A DNA stretch of 64,000 bases from Calocera cornea HHB12733 (GCA_001632435.1 KV423920.1:62001-126000); one strand, 5' to 3'; counted from the stretch's first letter, positions 10,411-23,067 are shown. The notes: generated from the sequence alone by a model not told the origin. Numbers and translations: made by a program.

Positions 10411-12412
10411 ATGTCCCTCTTCCTCAGGCGTGCGACGCGCCCTTTGCTCGGCGCCGTCGGCTATCGCCCAGCACTCGCTAGACACGCTTCCACCTTCCGC
10501 AACTTCGCAAGACCGCGACGCGTCCTCGGACCCATCGCCGCCGTCGGGCTCCTCTCCGCAGGCGGGCTCGCAGTGCTCAGCGCCGCTCCTCCCGCGTCGG
10601 GTGAGACGGAGTCGACGGCCCCGACCGGCCTCTCTCCCGCAGGCGAGCCCAAGCCGCTGGCGAGCTCCTCGCTCGCCAGGGTCCCGTTCAACCAGCTCCT
10701 CCGCAGCTACTTCGTGTACACCACGCTCAGCTTCCCCTTCGTGGTCGACTATGCGCCCGCCCTGCTCGACTTCCTCATCAAGATTCCCGTCGTCGGCACG
10801 CTCACCGTGTGGGGCGTGCGGCACACCTTCTTCGCCCAGGTGCGCGTTCCACAATCTCCACCTCCCGCTACTGATGCTAATACACTTTGGCTACAGTTCG
10901 TCGGCGGCGAGACGGCCGAAGAGCTCCTCCCCCTGATGCGCGACCTGCGCCAGCAGAACAAGGCTAGCATCCTCACCTACAACGTCGAGGTGGACGAAGC
11001 TCCGGGCGCGGAGGCGCAGTGGAAGCGCAACATTGACGAGACGAAGCGGAGCATCGAGGTGATGGGGCAGTACGCGGCGGGGCAGGGCGGGATCGTCGCT
11101 ATCAAGCTGGTGCGCGAGCTGCACTCACTTGTTAAGACATTTACTGATGCAGAGGGGTAGACGGCGCTCGTACCCCATGCCACGGCCCTGGAGAATATCT
11201 CCAAGTACCTCGTCTCTGCGCGCAAGTCCTCCAGTGTACCGTACCCCGGCACCCCAGAGCCAATCGACGTCTCCATCCTGCAAGGCACGGCCAAAGGCCT
11301 GCCCGACCCGCCCGCGGCCGACATCGCCGAGATCCGTGCGATGTACGAAGGCGCGCGGGAAATCGCGCGCACCGCCAAGGAGTACGATATCAAGTTGCTC
11401 GTCGATGCGGAGCACACGTGGTTCCAGCCTGTGGTCGACGCGATCACCCTCGCCCTCCAGCAGGAGTTCAACACCAAGCCCTCGTACTTCGCCCCGCCCA
11501 AGGCCACCGTGTACGGCACCTTCCAGTCCTATCTCGTGCGGAACCCGGCGCACGTGCGCGCCCAGCTCGCCCTCGCCAAAGCAGGCGGGTACGCCCTCGG
11601 CGTCAAGCTCGTGCGCGGGGCGTACCACGGGCAGGAGCTGGCGCACGCGGCGGAGCACGGGCTCCCCGCGCCCGTCTGGGCAGAGAAGCCCGAGACGGAC
11701 GCGTGCTACAACAGCATTGTGCGTCTGCTGTTGGCAGACATCGCCTCCGCCAAGGGGAAGAGCGGGACGGCGGTCGTGTTCGGCACGCATAATCGCGAGA
11801 GTGTCGAGACGATCCTTGAGGGCATGGTCGGCGAGGGACTGGCGGTCAGGGAGGGCGACAGGGTCCGCATCAAGCCTGAGGTCGAGGGCCGGGTGGCGGT
11901 CGCTCAGCTATACGGTGCGTCCTGCGTCCCACTTCCCACCTTGTCGCCTTCGAACGGCGGTCCCGAACGGCACCGCGCGGGAATGGAATTGGCGTTCTGG
12001 AATTTGGAGTGATACTGATACTGATACTGAGTACGGAACAGGTATGCACGATAATTTGACCGACTATGTCGCCGAGCGGCTCGTTGCCAGCAGCCCGGTG
12101 GCCACCAAGTGCATCCCGTACGGAAGCATAGACGAGGTGAGCCTGAGCCTGCTTCTCCTCCGTTCTCACAGCCTCCTGTCCTGCCTTCTGGGCGTGGGTT
12201 GGGTTGTTCTCGCTCGCGGGCGTCGCTCCGCTGCAGAATCGTGATCGAGCTGGGCTGGGATGCTGAGACTGTTGCGTTAGGTCATGCCCTACCTCGGGCG
12301 CCGCGCTATAGAGAACAAGTCCGTGCTGGGGGGCAAGGGCGGGGCCTCAGAGGAGCGCCAGCGGATGGGGGCCGAGCTCTGGCGGAGGATTAAGGGCATG
12401 GTTGCCCTCTAG
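10411..12412 (+). CDS. PUT1: Proline dehydrogenase, mitochondrial
   Basis: Five exons (10411-10839, 10897-11109, 11161-11914, 12042-12136, 12281-12412) give about 540 aa. The N-terminus MSLFLRRATRPLLGAVGYRP is a basic mitochondrial presequence, followed by a hydrophobic Ala/Gly stretch and an FVGGETAEE segment. The barrel carries ILTYNVEVDE, AIKLTALVP (restored by splicing out 11110-11160), KLLVDAEHTWFQP, YGTFQSYL, GVKLVRGAYHGQE, VVFGTHNRES, AQLYGMHDNL, KCIPYGSIDEVMPYLGRRA and a final GAELWRRIKG. These are the FAD- and proline-binding blocks of PutA/PRODH enzymes, which convert proline to pyrroline-5-carboxylate in mitochondria. The exon 4 acceptor follows a GATACT microsatellite. Confidence is very high. 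Confidence 0.95.
12011..12030. repeat. GATACT microsatellite in a PUT1 intron
   Basis: About three and a third units of the hexamer GATACT just upstream of the acceptor of the third PUT1 intron. Confidence 0.8.
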
Positions 12413-13424
12413 GGTTCATGACGCATACGGTCACCATGAGGAGTACTATATGAGCGACTCTGGGGCAATCTGGGTTGTGGGCCAGGAATGAATCAGTTCA
12501 GTTCGTACATCTATCTTTGGGCCGCGGTGAACTCGTGTCTGAGCACTAGAAGGGGACGATAGATAGGCAATTGAACGCGCGCGGACCGGACCGTTGACGC
12601 AGTTTTCACATTCTCTTCTTCCCCGGGTGTACGACTCTGAGCTGAACCGGCTACCTCTCTGAGGTCTGAGGTCGTCTGGGGCTGTAGCAGTCTCCTGGAT
12701 TCGGGGCTCACCACCTTCCGCAGAGGCAACCAGCTCCCCGGAGCTGCCAACCTTCCGCGAGGACTTTATTTCAGTCTTTCTTCTGCGGTGCCGCTCCGTC
12801 CGCCCTCGCTACCGCCGCAACTGGGGGAGTGGCAGGCTCCGCTCAGTAGATGTGCAGAACCCGCAAAATGGATCTCCGGATCATCGTCGCGCCGTCGATA
12901 ATCATCCGCGCCTCGACTCCCCATGCAACCCCACCTACCCTGGATGCTTCGCGTGGCGAGGCCGCGCCGCAACATCAGAGCAGTGACGATCTGTTCTTCC
13001 ACCGGCGCTTCCCTCGGCGGCTCTCTCTGTGCAGGACTTGCCATAAATACCGAATTGGCTCTGGACTTGCTTTGTTGGGAGGCGAATATCCTCCCGCGTG
13101 CCGGTTCTCTCAGGAACGTCGATATCGCACAACCTCGCGGCTGCGACAGAACGCGATTGGGATTGTGGACCGGCGTCCTTTGGCCCCGGTTATGCTCCTC
13201 GGTTGTGGTCCTCGGTCCCGGCCGCCAGGGCACGTCGGTCTCCTAGTCCACCATGCTCTCGAGCCTTGTCTTGGTTCTCTGGAACGAATTTGGTCATAGA
13301 CGTGCCGTGTTTGGCAAGGAAAATACTTGCTGAACTAAATCTGTCCATGTTTTTTCCATGGAAATGCGACCTGTTTTCGTCGTCGAGTTCTCGTCCGGAT
13401 GTGCGTGCTTTACCCACTCACTGG
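12413..13424. other. Intergenic region upstream of first carboxylesterase
   Basis: About 1 kb. Several open frames exist on both strands but none has splice-linked protein-like content. Likely promoter and 3' flank only. Confidence 0.6.
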
Positions 13425-13430
13425 TATAAG
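13425..13430 (+). promoter_or_regulatory. TATA-like box of first carboxylesterase
   Basis: TATAAG about 50 bp upstream of the ATG at 13476. Confidence 0.5.
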
Positions 13431-13475
13431 AGCAGGTCTGTGGCCATCGCGGTTTTCAACCACAAATCAATCAAG

Positions 13476-15729
13476 ATGCAGATCCCCTCTGTTCTCGTTC
13501 TCTCGTTCGCCACCTTCTGCCTTGCAGCTTCTGTTCCTACCGGACCGACAGTAGTGCTGGACTTCGGTTCATTTCGTGGCTCCAGTAATGCGGCTACAGA
13601 TACCGATTCGTTCCTCGGCATACCGTTCGCTGCCCCTCCTGTCGGGAACAACCGTCTGCGACCACCGCAGCCTCTCTCTGTTCAGTACGGCTCGGTGATT
13701 CAAGATGCGACCACTGCTCCAAACGATTGCCCACAGCAGAATGCTCCGAATGGCATTACATTGCCTGCGCAACTGGCCAATTACAGTAGTATGTTGTCTG
13801 GTACGCCAGTTAGAGGGTCTGAAGATTGTTTGTGAGCACGAGTCGTAACTCTGTCTCCGTTCCCTTTACTGAGTGAATTTCAGATACCTGAACGTTTTCC
13901 GGCCCAGCACCGCGACTCCTTCTTCCAGGCTTGCAGTCATATACTTCATCTTCGGAGTGAGTTCTTCCAGCCCCGGAGGATGGAGATCAGCTGACATGTC
14001 ATCCCAGAGCGGATTTGCGATCGGTGGTGCATCCGAGTTTGACGGAACGAGTCTTGTTAGTCAATCCGTGGCGATGAACCAAGATCTCATCGTGGTTATC
14101 GGAAAGTAGGCCGAGTCGAGCGTGACACGGACAAATTTCTGAAAGTGCTTTCAGCTATCGGCTCTCCGCATGGGGGTGGCTCCCAGGGCAGGAAGCTCAG
14201 AATGAAGGGATCGGAAACCTTGGGCTGCTGGATCAGGTACGGAATGCTTCCTACCAGCGACACACTTGATTCAGCTGGTCTACAGCGTGCGGCACTCGAA
14301 TGGGTCCAGAAGTATATTGCCGACTTCGGCGGCGATCCTTCGAAAGTCACAGTGCGTGCTGCGACACGTACACTGTTACCGATTCATTCAGTCTAACGTC
14401 AAGTCAACACTTGTAGATAATGGGAGAGTCCGCCGGAGCAATGTCCGTTTCTTTGCAAATGGTCATGAATGGCGGCTATGCTGGAGGTCTTTTTCGAGCA
14501 GCCATCATGGAAAGCGGCTCAGTCTTCCCTTGTCCGTTATTCTCGGCATGTTTACTTGACATTAACTGACCATGTTAGTCGGACCAATGGCTAATGGGCA
14601 GGACATCTTCGATGAAATTACTAGCGCGACTGGTTGTGACACGGCGTACGACAAAATAGCATGCTTGCGCACTGTGCCGTTCGAACAATTCTACAACGCG
14701 GTCCAAAACTCTCCAAACTCGGCAACCGCCTACCGCGGACCAGCAGCTGCCTACTTGCCCCGAGTGGACTATAACACATTAGTAGATCTGCCACAGAATC
14801 TGTGTACGTGTTGTGCGTCAGTTGTTTATCTCTCTGTTGACATATCGCGTAGTCAACGAAGGTCGGTTTGCGAAGGTTCCCATTCTCATAGGTGAGAACG
14901 AAGACGAAGGTAGCATCTGGTGTTTCACATCTCTCAACGTTACGACCGACGACGAGTTTTCGGAATACGTTCATTGTGCGTACATTCAAAGCAAGTGATT
15001 GGCTTCATTGACAAGACGAATAGCTTTCTGGCCTCGGATGTCATCATCAGGTACGATCTATGTTGCCGAAGAGGAATGTTGTTGAACATATTCCAGTTCA
15101 CACTCAGGTGGTGCAGCAGTATCCGAACGATCCCGACGATGGATGTCCCTATGGAAGCGGAGACCGTAAGCCCTGTGAAACAACTGAAGCAATAATTGCT
15201 CATTCTTGCCACAGTGTATTCCTACACCCCAGAAAGCAAGCGAGTCAGTTCACCGTGTTGTCAAACCAGGCGAAAGCGCTGATAAGCAATGACATAGATC
15301 GCCTCTCTCCTCGGAGATGTCATCTTTATCGTTCGTGTGGTCAATCGAGTTGCAAATGGTCTCTGACTCAGCAGACAGGCTCCGCGGCGCTTTGTTTCCC
15401 AGACCTACGTTCAGAACCACTTACCGGTGTGGTCGTATCACTTCTCCCACGTATCCGAAACTCCTTTCTTGGGTTCATATCACGGGTCAGAAGTTCCCTA
15501 TGTTTTCGGCGAGACCCCTGATCCCCTCTCTGCCCAAATGATGGCCTTGTGGATCGCTTTTGCCCATAGTTTGGATCCCAACGACTATGGCAGCTTTTCC
15601 GGTGCATCTGGATTGCCATATTGGCCGCAATATGGTACCTCGGGAAGCTTGATGGAATTCGGGATCAGCAACAATTCCCTTATGATGGACATCTTTCGAG
15701 TCGATCCAGTTGGTCCATCCATGTTCTGA
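13476..15729 (+). CDS. Secreted type-B carboxylesterase/lipase, copy 1
   Basis: Starts MQIPSVLVLSFATFCLAASV (signal peptide). More than ten short exons follow. Visible family blocks in order: LDFGSFRG, FLGIPFAAPP, RLRPPQP, SEDCLYLNVFRP (signature), SGFAIGGASEFDG (oxyanion region), YRLSAWGWLPGQE, LGLLDQRAALEWVQKYIADF, GGDPSKVT then IMGESAGAMS with the catalytic Ser, IGENEDEGSIW with the catalytic Glu, and SYHGSEVPYVFG with the catalytic His. It ends after VDPVGPSMF at 15729. This is the Candida rugosa lipase/cholinesterase fold; such enzymes hydrolyse lipid or cell-wall esters outside the cell. All three catalytic residues are present. A close paralogue lies just downstream. Confidence 0.9.
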
Positions 15730-16380
15730 TGGATAGTCACGCGCTGACGAACCTCAGATGAACGTCATCATAGAGAACCTGAATAACTTTATCGTATGAA
15801 TCGGGATAATCATGTGTGCCCACTTCCCACACCTCCGCTTGAGCGATTCTTCCTTCCGTTGTGAGCTGGCAGGTTCAACCCCAACGTCATTTGCGCGCCA
15901 CGCGCCACCTGGTTCTTATCTGAGTGCAGCAGCGGACCTCCCCTGATCACATGAAGTAGCCGTGGTTTGTGCTACCCGCTTGGTCCAGCTGTCAAGTTTC
16001 ATGATCTTCCAATCCATCGGCATCAGTGTCCTGGGGTCTCGCTGCTGAATCGGTCATCAAACCCGAAGGAAGAGGTCTTTGGCATCGTGCTGCTCTGGAG
16101 CTGGCTCCCTTTCTCCCTGGCCGCTTTGTGTTTTCATCTGCTGCCCCGGACCGCGACGACAACATATATGAGAAGGATGTGAGAGCTCAAGCCTAGCCCA
16201 AGCCTAGCCCATGGGTTCAGGAGATCTGCATGGCGGGCGGTTCCGTGGTTCCAAATATGCATCTCTCACGCCATCCCTTACACCGGTACCGGAGTTCTTC
16301 CTGACCTCCTCGACCCCTGTTTCTTGAACGGTATACTACATCATGGCCAATGAAGTCATAGAATCCATGATGATTGCGCC
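15730..16380. other. Intergenic region between esterase copies
   Basis: About 0.65 kb with no coding frame of note. A short direct repeat of AAGCCTAGCCC occurs twice at about 16190-16210. Confidence 0.6.
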
Positions 16381-16388
16381 CATAAATA
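16381..16388 (+). promoter_or_regulatory. TATA-like box of second carboxylesterase
   Basis: CATAAATA about 50 bp upstream of the chosen ATG at 16436, which supports that start over the in-frame ATG at 16343. Confidence 0.45.
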
Positions 16389-16435
16389 GCTGGAATTGGG
16401 GGCTACTGGTCGACGAGCGGCCGCTCCAAGGAGAC

Positions 16436-18809
16436 ATGGCTCCCTGCGGTTGGGTTGTTGTCGTTGCTCTCGCCCTTGCTGCTGTCGCTGCTCCAGTTGG
16501 GCCAACCGTCACACTCGATTTTGGCACCTATCGTGGCATATCCAACCCTATCACAGGAACCGATACCTTCTATGGACTACCCTTTGCTGCACCACCTACT
16601 GGAAACTTGCGCTTGCGCCCTCCCCAGCTATTCGCTACGAACTATGGCAACGTCGTTCAGGACGCATCGCTGCCAAAGTCAGACTGTACCCAGCAGCCCA
16701 TTGAAGTCGTGTCCACCACGGAGCTAGAATACGTAGAGACGTATGCAGGCCCAAACTATACGGCCTACCTTTCCATTACTGGGACGGGTTCAGAAGATTG
16801 CTTGTACGTGTGAACAACTTCTGCCTGATAATCATGTTAAGGCATGCTTAGGTACTTGAATGTCATCCGACCAAGCACCGCAACTCCAACCTCAAAGCTC
16901 CCTGTCATGTTCTGGATATTCGGAGTAAGTACCTCCTCTGCTTCAGCGTTTGAGCTAATGTAGGCACAGGGGGGGTTCGAGTTCGGCGGCATCTCCGAGT
17001 ATGATGGTTCCTTCCTGGTGCAACAGTCCATCGCGATGGGTCAGGATGTGATTTGGGTGGCCGCCAAGTAAGTGTATTTCAAGTTATACTACCCCATGCT
17101 ACAACTGCCACAAGCTATCGTGTTTCAGCATGGGGTTTCATGCCAGGGCAAGAGGTGCTCGATGCAGGAGTCACCAACATCGGTCTTCTCGATCAAGTGA
17201 GAACATCCAATGAACCTGAATTCTGCTCACCATGAATACAGAGGGCAGCACTGCTATGGGTCCAGCAGTACATTTCCCAATTCGGTGGTGATCCAGAGAA
17301 AGTCACGGTACGCTGTGGTAGCACTCGTCGACTGGAGATAGCTCAACGCCGTTCAGCTCTTTGGTGAATCGGCCGGAGCAATGTCTATAGGATTTCAGCT
17401 TCTGTTATATGGAGGAGATACGAACAACACCTTCAGAGCGGCCATCATGGAAAGCGGATCGCCCCTGCCCGGTCTGAGACGGTCATCCCGCCATATGATC
17501 CCCTGCTGACTAGATACAGTCGGTCCGCCCTCGTATGCACAAGGAGTGTTCGACCAAATCGTTGATTTTTCCAACTGTTCGTCTGCGAACGACAAGCTGG
17601 AGTGTCTTCGCCATCTGGATGAAAGCACCTTTTTGCAAGCAGTTGCGACCACGCCTAGTATCGAATCATCGTACGTGAACCTCCACCTCGCGTACATCCC
17701 GAGGATCGACTACAATACTGTTCCGGACTTTCCACCGAACCTTCGTGTGTCTTTCATCATGTACGTGTTGTCCCATGGAACCGATCTGACTTTCAGTCGA
17801 AGTGCGATCTGGACGTTTTGCCAAGCTCCCCGTTATTAGCGGTGATAACGAAGGTTGGCACCAAGTCACGGTTGGTGCTGTGCTTCCTGACCATTTTCTT
17901 GAAGATGAAGGCACACTGTTTCAATTCACGTCGTTGAATGTGACCACAGACGACGAATTTGCCCAATTTGTGAAAGGTTCGTGTCAGCGGACACCGCTTT
18001 GTACTAGCTAACCGTCACAAATCAGAGATGTTCCCCCTTCTCAACGAGACGAGTGCGTCACGATTCGTCCCGTCCGTCGAGCCGTGGCATTCTACTGACA
18101 AACCTAGCGCTTGAAATGCTTCTCGAAGCATATCCCGAAGATCCCGCATTGGGATCCCCCTACAACACTGGCGACCGTGAGCATGATCCTGTCCCGGAGT
18201 GCCATTGATCTTGACAGCTTTTCCGCCCAGTGTACGCCTTGACGCCAGAGAATAAACGTGTAAGGACTCCCAGGCCTTCTTCATTGCGCTTGCTGAAGAG
18301 GTCAGATCGCCTCGTTCTACGGTGACACGGTATGGAACGTGAGTGGTCCGTGTAATGGGTCAGAAACAGTGCTGATGGCGTGTCCTCAGGCCGCGCGTCG
18401 TTTCTTCTCTCAAATATACGTGAATGCCTCTGTGCCAATCTGGTATGTTACAGGGGAGCACGGGAAACAGAGGTATTTAGCCTTGTCCAGGTCGTACTTG
18501 TTCAGCCATACGAACGTCATACCCTACCTGGGAGCGTTCCACTCATCAGAGCTTCCCTTCGTATATGGAACCATACCCGATTTTACATCGATCCAGATGA
18601 GAGCGGCCTGGATATCATTCGCTAACACTCTCGATCCCAACAACATCGGTGATTTTGGGGTGGGATTGAACTTGCCGTATTGGCCGCAGTACGGAATCAA
18701 CAGGGTTCAAATGGAGTTCGGGCCGTTAACGTCTGCGCTGACATACGACACTTACCGCCTCAACGACACGGATGTGGCGAGTAACAACATTGATCAATTT
18801 GCTATATGA
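16436..18809 (+). CDS. Secreted type-B carboxylesterase/lipase, copy 2
   Basis: Start chosen at 16436 (MAPCGWVVVVALALAAVAAP), which gives a clean signal peptide; an in-frame ATG at 16343 would add 31 polar residues in front of it. The protein follows copy 1 block by block: LDFGTYRG, FYGLPFAAPPTG, SEDCLYLNVIRPSTATP, GGFEFGGISEYDG, YRVSAWGFMPGQE, RAALLWVQQYISQF, then FGESAGAMSIG (Ser), GDNEDEGTLFQF (Glu, split by an intron at about 17852-17905) and GAFHSSELPFVYG (His). Intron positions match copy 1, so this is a tandem duplicate in the same orientation. It ends in NIDQFAI at 18809. Many N-x-S/T sites suit a secreted protein. Confidence 0.9.
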
Positions 18810-19398
18810 TTATCCAGGTAGCAGAGAATGTGTATTTGAGCTTTTGTTCGTACTAGCATAATGCGCAGCTAGTACCGGTTCGAACCTAACTGCGAAGACG
18901 GCGGTACAGTAGTTACTGTATAGCCGATTGACTCGGTTCAGTTCGGCACCATTGGGATTAGGCCGCTTTAGACTGATGCCAGATGTCGGCTCTATTTCTG
19001 AGCGGGCGAGTCAACGCAACTGCAGCCGGACCCCAACGGCGAATACGGACTGCTGCCTAGCCAATTGTGCACAGGATGGCGGACGAGCTGTAGAGCGAGT
19101 TTCTCACCCCGAACAGTCACATTCACCAAGCTTTTGCGCGATCTCTCCAATGTAATATGCAAAACGAGTACTAGAAGCACTCACTCGGAGGCGGAGCTAG
19201 TCCGAAACCGTGTTTTATTTGGTACGACCGGCCCCGGCCCGGTCCCCGGCAACAACGCTGAGCGACCTGTCAAAGCGGAACCACAGCGTGCCCATGTCCC
19301 TAACAACATATTTATATACTGGACGTCGGTTTTGGAGGGGCAGGAGGCCTAGGGGCTGCCGGAACCAGTCAGCCCCTCCCAAAGCAAAGCATGACAGA
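18810..19398. other. Intergenic region between esterase 2 and GH5-WSC gene
   Basis: About 0.6 kb between convergent genes. No coding content was recognised apart from a possible extra 3' exon of the GH5 gene near 19313-19345, which was not adopted. Confidence 0.5.
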
Positions 19399-21578
19399 TC
19401 ACTTACTTGACGATCTCGTCCAGCCCCCGTTATCAGTTGCTCGGGCTGACAAACCAGAACTTGGGCACGGGCCACACACGTTCCCTTTCGTGTACAGACT
19501 CAAAGTCCAACTCCCACCGCATGTTTCGGTCGAGTCTCCTGAGCAAAGAACATTGCAATTCGAGCTGCTTGTTCCGGCGCCTCCGTTGCTGATCGAGTTG
19601 CCACAGTAGCATTCGTTTCCGTTCTCCGTGCCGGCCAGCGAGTAACCCATGCTATCGCAGGTGTTCACGCACCACTCGTCTGTTAAAGACGACTGCGTGG
19701 ACGAGTACGATGTGAGGGCACGGACGCTGGTAGAGTGCTGGGTTGGCTCAGCCAGGCATGTCGAGTATGTCCACCCGGCCGCAAACGTCTTGGTGGGGGC
19801 GGAGGTCGATGTCGTGGTGGACGTGCTGGAGGTCGAGGTAGGCAGATTGCTCTGTGTCGTCGTTGCGCAAGCGACACGTGGCAAGATCTGAGGGGCTGCG
19901 GCGTGGTTAGACACACACGACTGGTTACAACACAGGAAAATCTCACGATCGTTGTTCGTCATGGTATGGTAGTGGCTGACAATCCAGGAAGCCCTTTGAG
20001 TCATATCTAAATGAGGTAGGTCGTCAGCGGGGCAAATGCGCAGCTATTCAGCCGACTCGCCTGAGGTTGTCCCCGGATAGTACATTGTGTACCCATCATT
20101 GTGGGTCACCAATGTACAGCAATCAGAGTCATGTCCAAACAAACTCCAGAAGAAATCGCCTGCGCCGTCGAGACCCTCGATCTGACTCATGAAGCTCTGG
20201 ATACCGTCGCCCCCGTACTGGTTTGTCCAGTCCCATTCACCGGCGATGTATACCTTCCCGGCGGTGTTTTGGGTATAGTGCGCACCGGTTGTCAGGCGGT
20301 TGTTGTCGGAGGGATCTAATAGCACGGTCAACAACGGGACCAATCATACGGTTCAGAGAGAAGGAACGCACAGAAATGGTCCGTGAGCGCATCAACATTG
20401 CCATTGCTCAGCTGTCCAGAATTAGGATAGATGCCATACGTGCCGTCCATGCATAACTGATTCGGTGCCAAGCTCTTGATCAGCCCGCAGATCTGCTGAG
20501 TCCAAGCGTTTGGCGGTGGACCGTCGGCCTGCTGATACACGCTGAGCTCATTGCCCGTCTCCCACATCATGATGGTCGGATCATCCTTCAGTGCAACGCC
20601 AGTGTATTGGTTGACGTGGGTCAAGTGATGCGTGATGTAGTTCGTGAACAGCTGGACCACATTGGTGTCGTTGTAGAAGAAGCCGCCTACGTCTGGGGGG
20701 GTGATGGCAGCTCCAGTCCCACTCCAGGAATGTCCACCCCATCCGACGAAGTTGTATTTACCGCCGTGATACCAATTATACTAAATAACCGATACAATAA
20801 GCCGGGCATCGCAGATGTGGTGGAAGGATGCTTACGTTATCGACCAGAGGGATGATCAGCTTCAATCCATAGACGCGAGCGGCCATGATGGCAAAGTCTA
20901 TCGCCTGGTACGCGCCATCGTTGTACGTGTTCGGCCCAGTTACGACGGAGAGGGAGTTGCCAAAGCTGATGCCAAGTGTATGCGCACGTATCGCGTTGGC
21001 GCCCATAGCAGAAGCGATGCCCATCATCTCCCATACGCGCGTCTGGGAAGGATAGGACGGACTGGGGCTGCGCAGGCACGGTAAGGTGATGAGGTAGATT
21101 CTTAGCGGGGGACTCACTTGACGTTCTCATCCAGTCCCAGCCAGTAGATATTCGGCCCGACTGGACGGAACTCGTAGCCGTCCAGGTAGAGCTTAGACCC
21201 CGAGCGCGTCACCCAGTCGTCTCGCTTGCGGAGGTCCTCGCTCGAGGGGCTAGTGGTTCCGGGAAACTGGTTCTCACTATCGGCTTATTAGTAAGACGAA
21301 ACCCGAAGCGGAAGTGACATCACACACTTGGAATTACAGCTGGCGACAGAGCTGGTGCTATATGACGGTTGGTAGTAGTACGGGAACGGGCCAGAGCCTG
21401 AGATCCACGAGTCGATCTGTGAGTCCGTGACGTAGCGCTTGTGCATCATCCCCGCTGCCCATTGCTTGTGCATGTTGAAGAGCCGGGTCTGATTGCGCGA
21501 CCATATTGAGGCGAGGGTGCCTGGGAGGAGGAGGAGAAGGGAGAGGAGAGAAAGGAGAGATACAGAACGAGCGTGCAT
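19399..21578 (-). CDS. Secreted GH5 mannanase-like enzyme with C-terminal WSC domain
   Basis: ATG at 21578 gives MHARSVSLLSLLSLLLLLPG (signal peptide). The GH5 part holds FRPVGPNIYWLGLDEN, WEMMGIASAMGANAIRAHTL, LIIPLVDNYNWYHGG, the acid/base Glu in MMWETGNELS, and the nucleophile Glu in YIAGEWDW. Splicing the stop-containing stretch near 20050-20008 as an intron (GGCGA|GTCGGC to CATTTAG) continues the frame into YDSKGFLDCQPLPYHDEQRS. After another intron it runs through a Ser/Thr linker into a WSC domain (WTYSTCLAEP, WCVNTCDSMGYSLAGTENG, ECYCGNSISNGG, CSGDSTETCGGSW). WSC domains bind glucan-like polysaccharides, so the module probably anchors the enzyme to walls. The last 30 residues and the exact stop are uncertain. 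Confidence 0.82.
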
Positions 21579-22550
21579 TGTAACGAAAGTGTTGAATAGT
21601 TGAAGAGCCTAGTTTACGAGTGTTGCTGACTGTTGTCAACGATTGGAGGTTGTAGAGAACGACTAGAGCGGCATGAAGCCAAGACAGCTCCTGGGGAGCA
21701 AGCAACGAGAGAAAGCGGCCAAAGTCCAGAGAGAAGGGAACGGTGAAGAGGAGGGAAACGCCGTCGAGCCTCTCGTCCGGGACCGGGCAAAACACTATCG
21801 AGCGCCTCCGCAGCGGCGAACGCGCTTTTCTCGAGTTCTATCATGACAGCGTCCGAACCACCCATCGTGATTGGTCAAAAGTGTCCACAGTGGACGCGTT
21901 CTGTTGTATTCAGTCGGCGGTGGCTGAGCCAGGACCCTCATCGGTGGCAGTGTCGGAATGTCCATTTAGAAAGGCCAGCTCAGGCACACGTCAGGAAGCT
22001 AACCCTGATGCATGCCGAGCTTGACCAAAGCCCGCTTGGACGCGTCTTGAGCGATCTCCGGCGTTCGCAACTCGAGCTTGGACAAACAGTTTATTCCCTT
22101 GCGGCACACGAAAAATACAGCCATGCAGTTGGCTGTCGTACCCGAATTGGGAGTGCCGTGGTCCCAACAGGACACCAGGCTTCTATCGTTGATTCTATCG
22201 TTGATCCGGTATCTGCGGAAGGACAGCCAGAATTTCCGGAGACGTCTCGGAATCTCCAACACACCGGTTCCGGGTGGCCCTCGCTCATATTCGGCCGCCG
22301 ATCTCAAGCCGTGTTTGTTCATTGTGGCGCTTATTGTAGCCCCTTGTCCTTTGCGGTCGTGCTGCGGAACGCCGTCTTTACAGACTGGGCTATTCTTAGA
22401 CCAGCAGTGTCGGGGGAAAAAAAAGACCAGGCGCTCTATTTGAACACAATCCTTGCAACCCTGCACAGCGCATGCGCATAGGACGAGTTGGATCCCGGTC
22501 AATGGGGTCGTACTCTTATACCGGAGACCGTCAAGTACGCGCCTTGCGGC
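21579..22550. other. Upstream region of GH5-WSC gene
   Basis: About 1 kb with several open frames on both strands. One minus-strand frame (21999-22502) is rich in Cys but has no recognisable motif. No gene is called. Confidence 0.45.
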
Positions 22551-22558
22551 CTTCTTGC

Positions 22559-22865
22559 TCAGTTCCAGTTCGGCGTGATGACTGGGAACCGTACGGAAAG
22601 TGTCACCTTCTGAGGGACTCCACCGGTTCCGTCCTGGATTGATGTGAAACGAGTTTGGCGGTCAACATGCCGTTGATTCTGCAAGAAGTTGCCTGTGATG
22701 CGACCCTCATCCGACTCCAAATTCGACGGCTTCAACCACTGATCAACACGACTGATCAACACGTTCTTGCTGAGCAGAGGCGTTTCGCAAACGAGTTGCA
22801 CCTTATCCCACGTGTTGTTGGCCAACTGGGAGTCACCGCAGCTGACTCGAAGTCATGCAGACACC
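22559..22865 (-). pseudogene. Degenerate copy of an unknown coding sequence, arm A of an inverted duplication
   Basis: On the minus strand a frame of 88 aa or more reads CGDSQLANNTWDKVQLVCE, then LESDEGRITGNFLQNQRHVD. The plus strand at about 23068-23310 carries a related sequence, CGDTELASNDIWHHVQAFGK, then TSDAGHITGKLLWNRRHFE in a shifted frame. The shared blocks (GD, LA.N, W..VQ, SD.G.ITG..L.N.RH) and aligned DNA indicate common origin, with frame shifts between them. I do not recognise the parent protein. Probably pseudogene fragments. Confidence 0.4.
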
Positions 22866-23067
22866 GCATTGCCGGTACTCATAAACGGACTGGGCCGGCT
22901 CGGTTTTGCTTGAGAACCGTTGGAAGAAGCGGTCTTCGGACTCTTACAGTTAGAGATGCCGTTGTTATTATCATGTGCTCAAGACTCAACATATAAGTAG
23001 TGTTACCGAAACTATCACAGAAACCGTCAGGAATACAAGGGCTGAGGTCGAGGCGGTGGTCGGGTGA

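Noticed and set aside
10024..10854. Minus-strand frame of 276 aa upstream of and across PUT1 exon 1
   Set aside because: Composition-driven; overlaps the conserved PUT1 start and lacks motifs.
11125..11790. Minus-strand frame of 221 aa opposite PUT1
   Set aside because: Shadow of the GC-rich PUT1 coding strand.
18830..18890. GGTTCGAACC resembling a tRNA T-loop
   Set aside because: The match is a short palindrome; no acceptor stem, anticodon arm or A box could be drawn.
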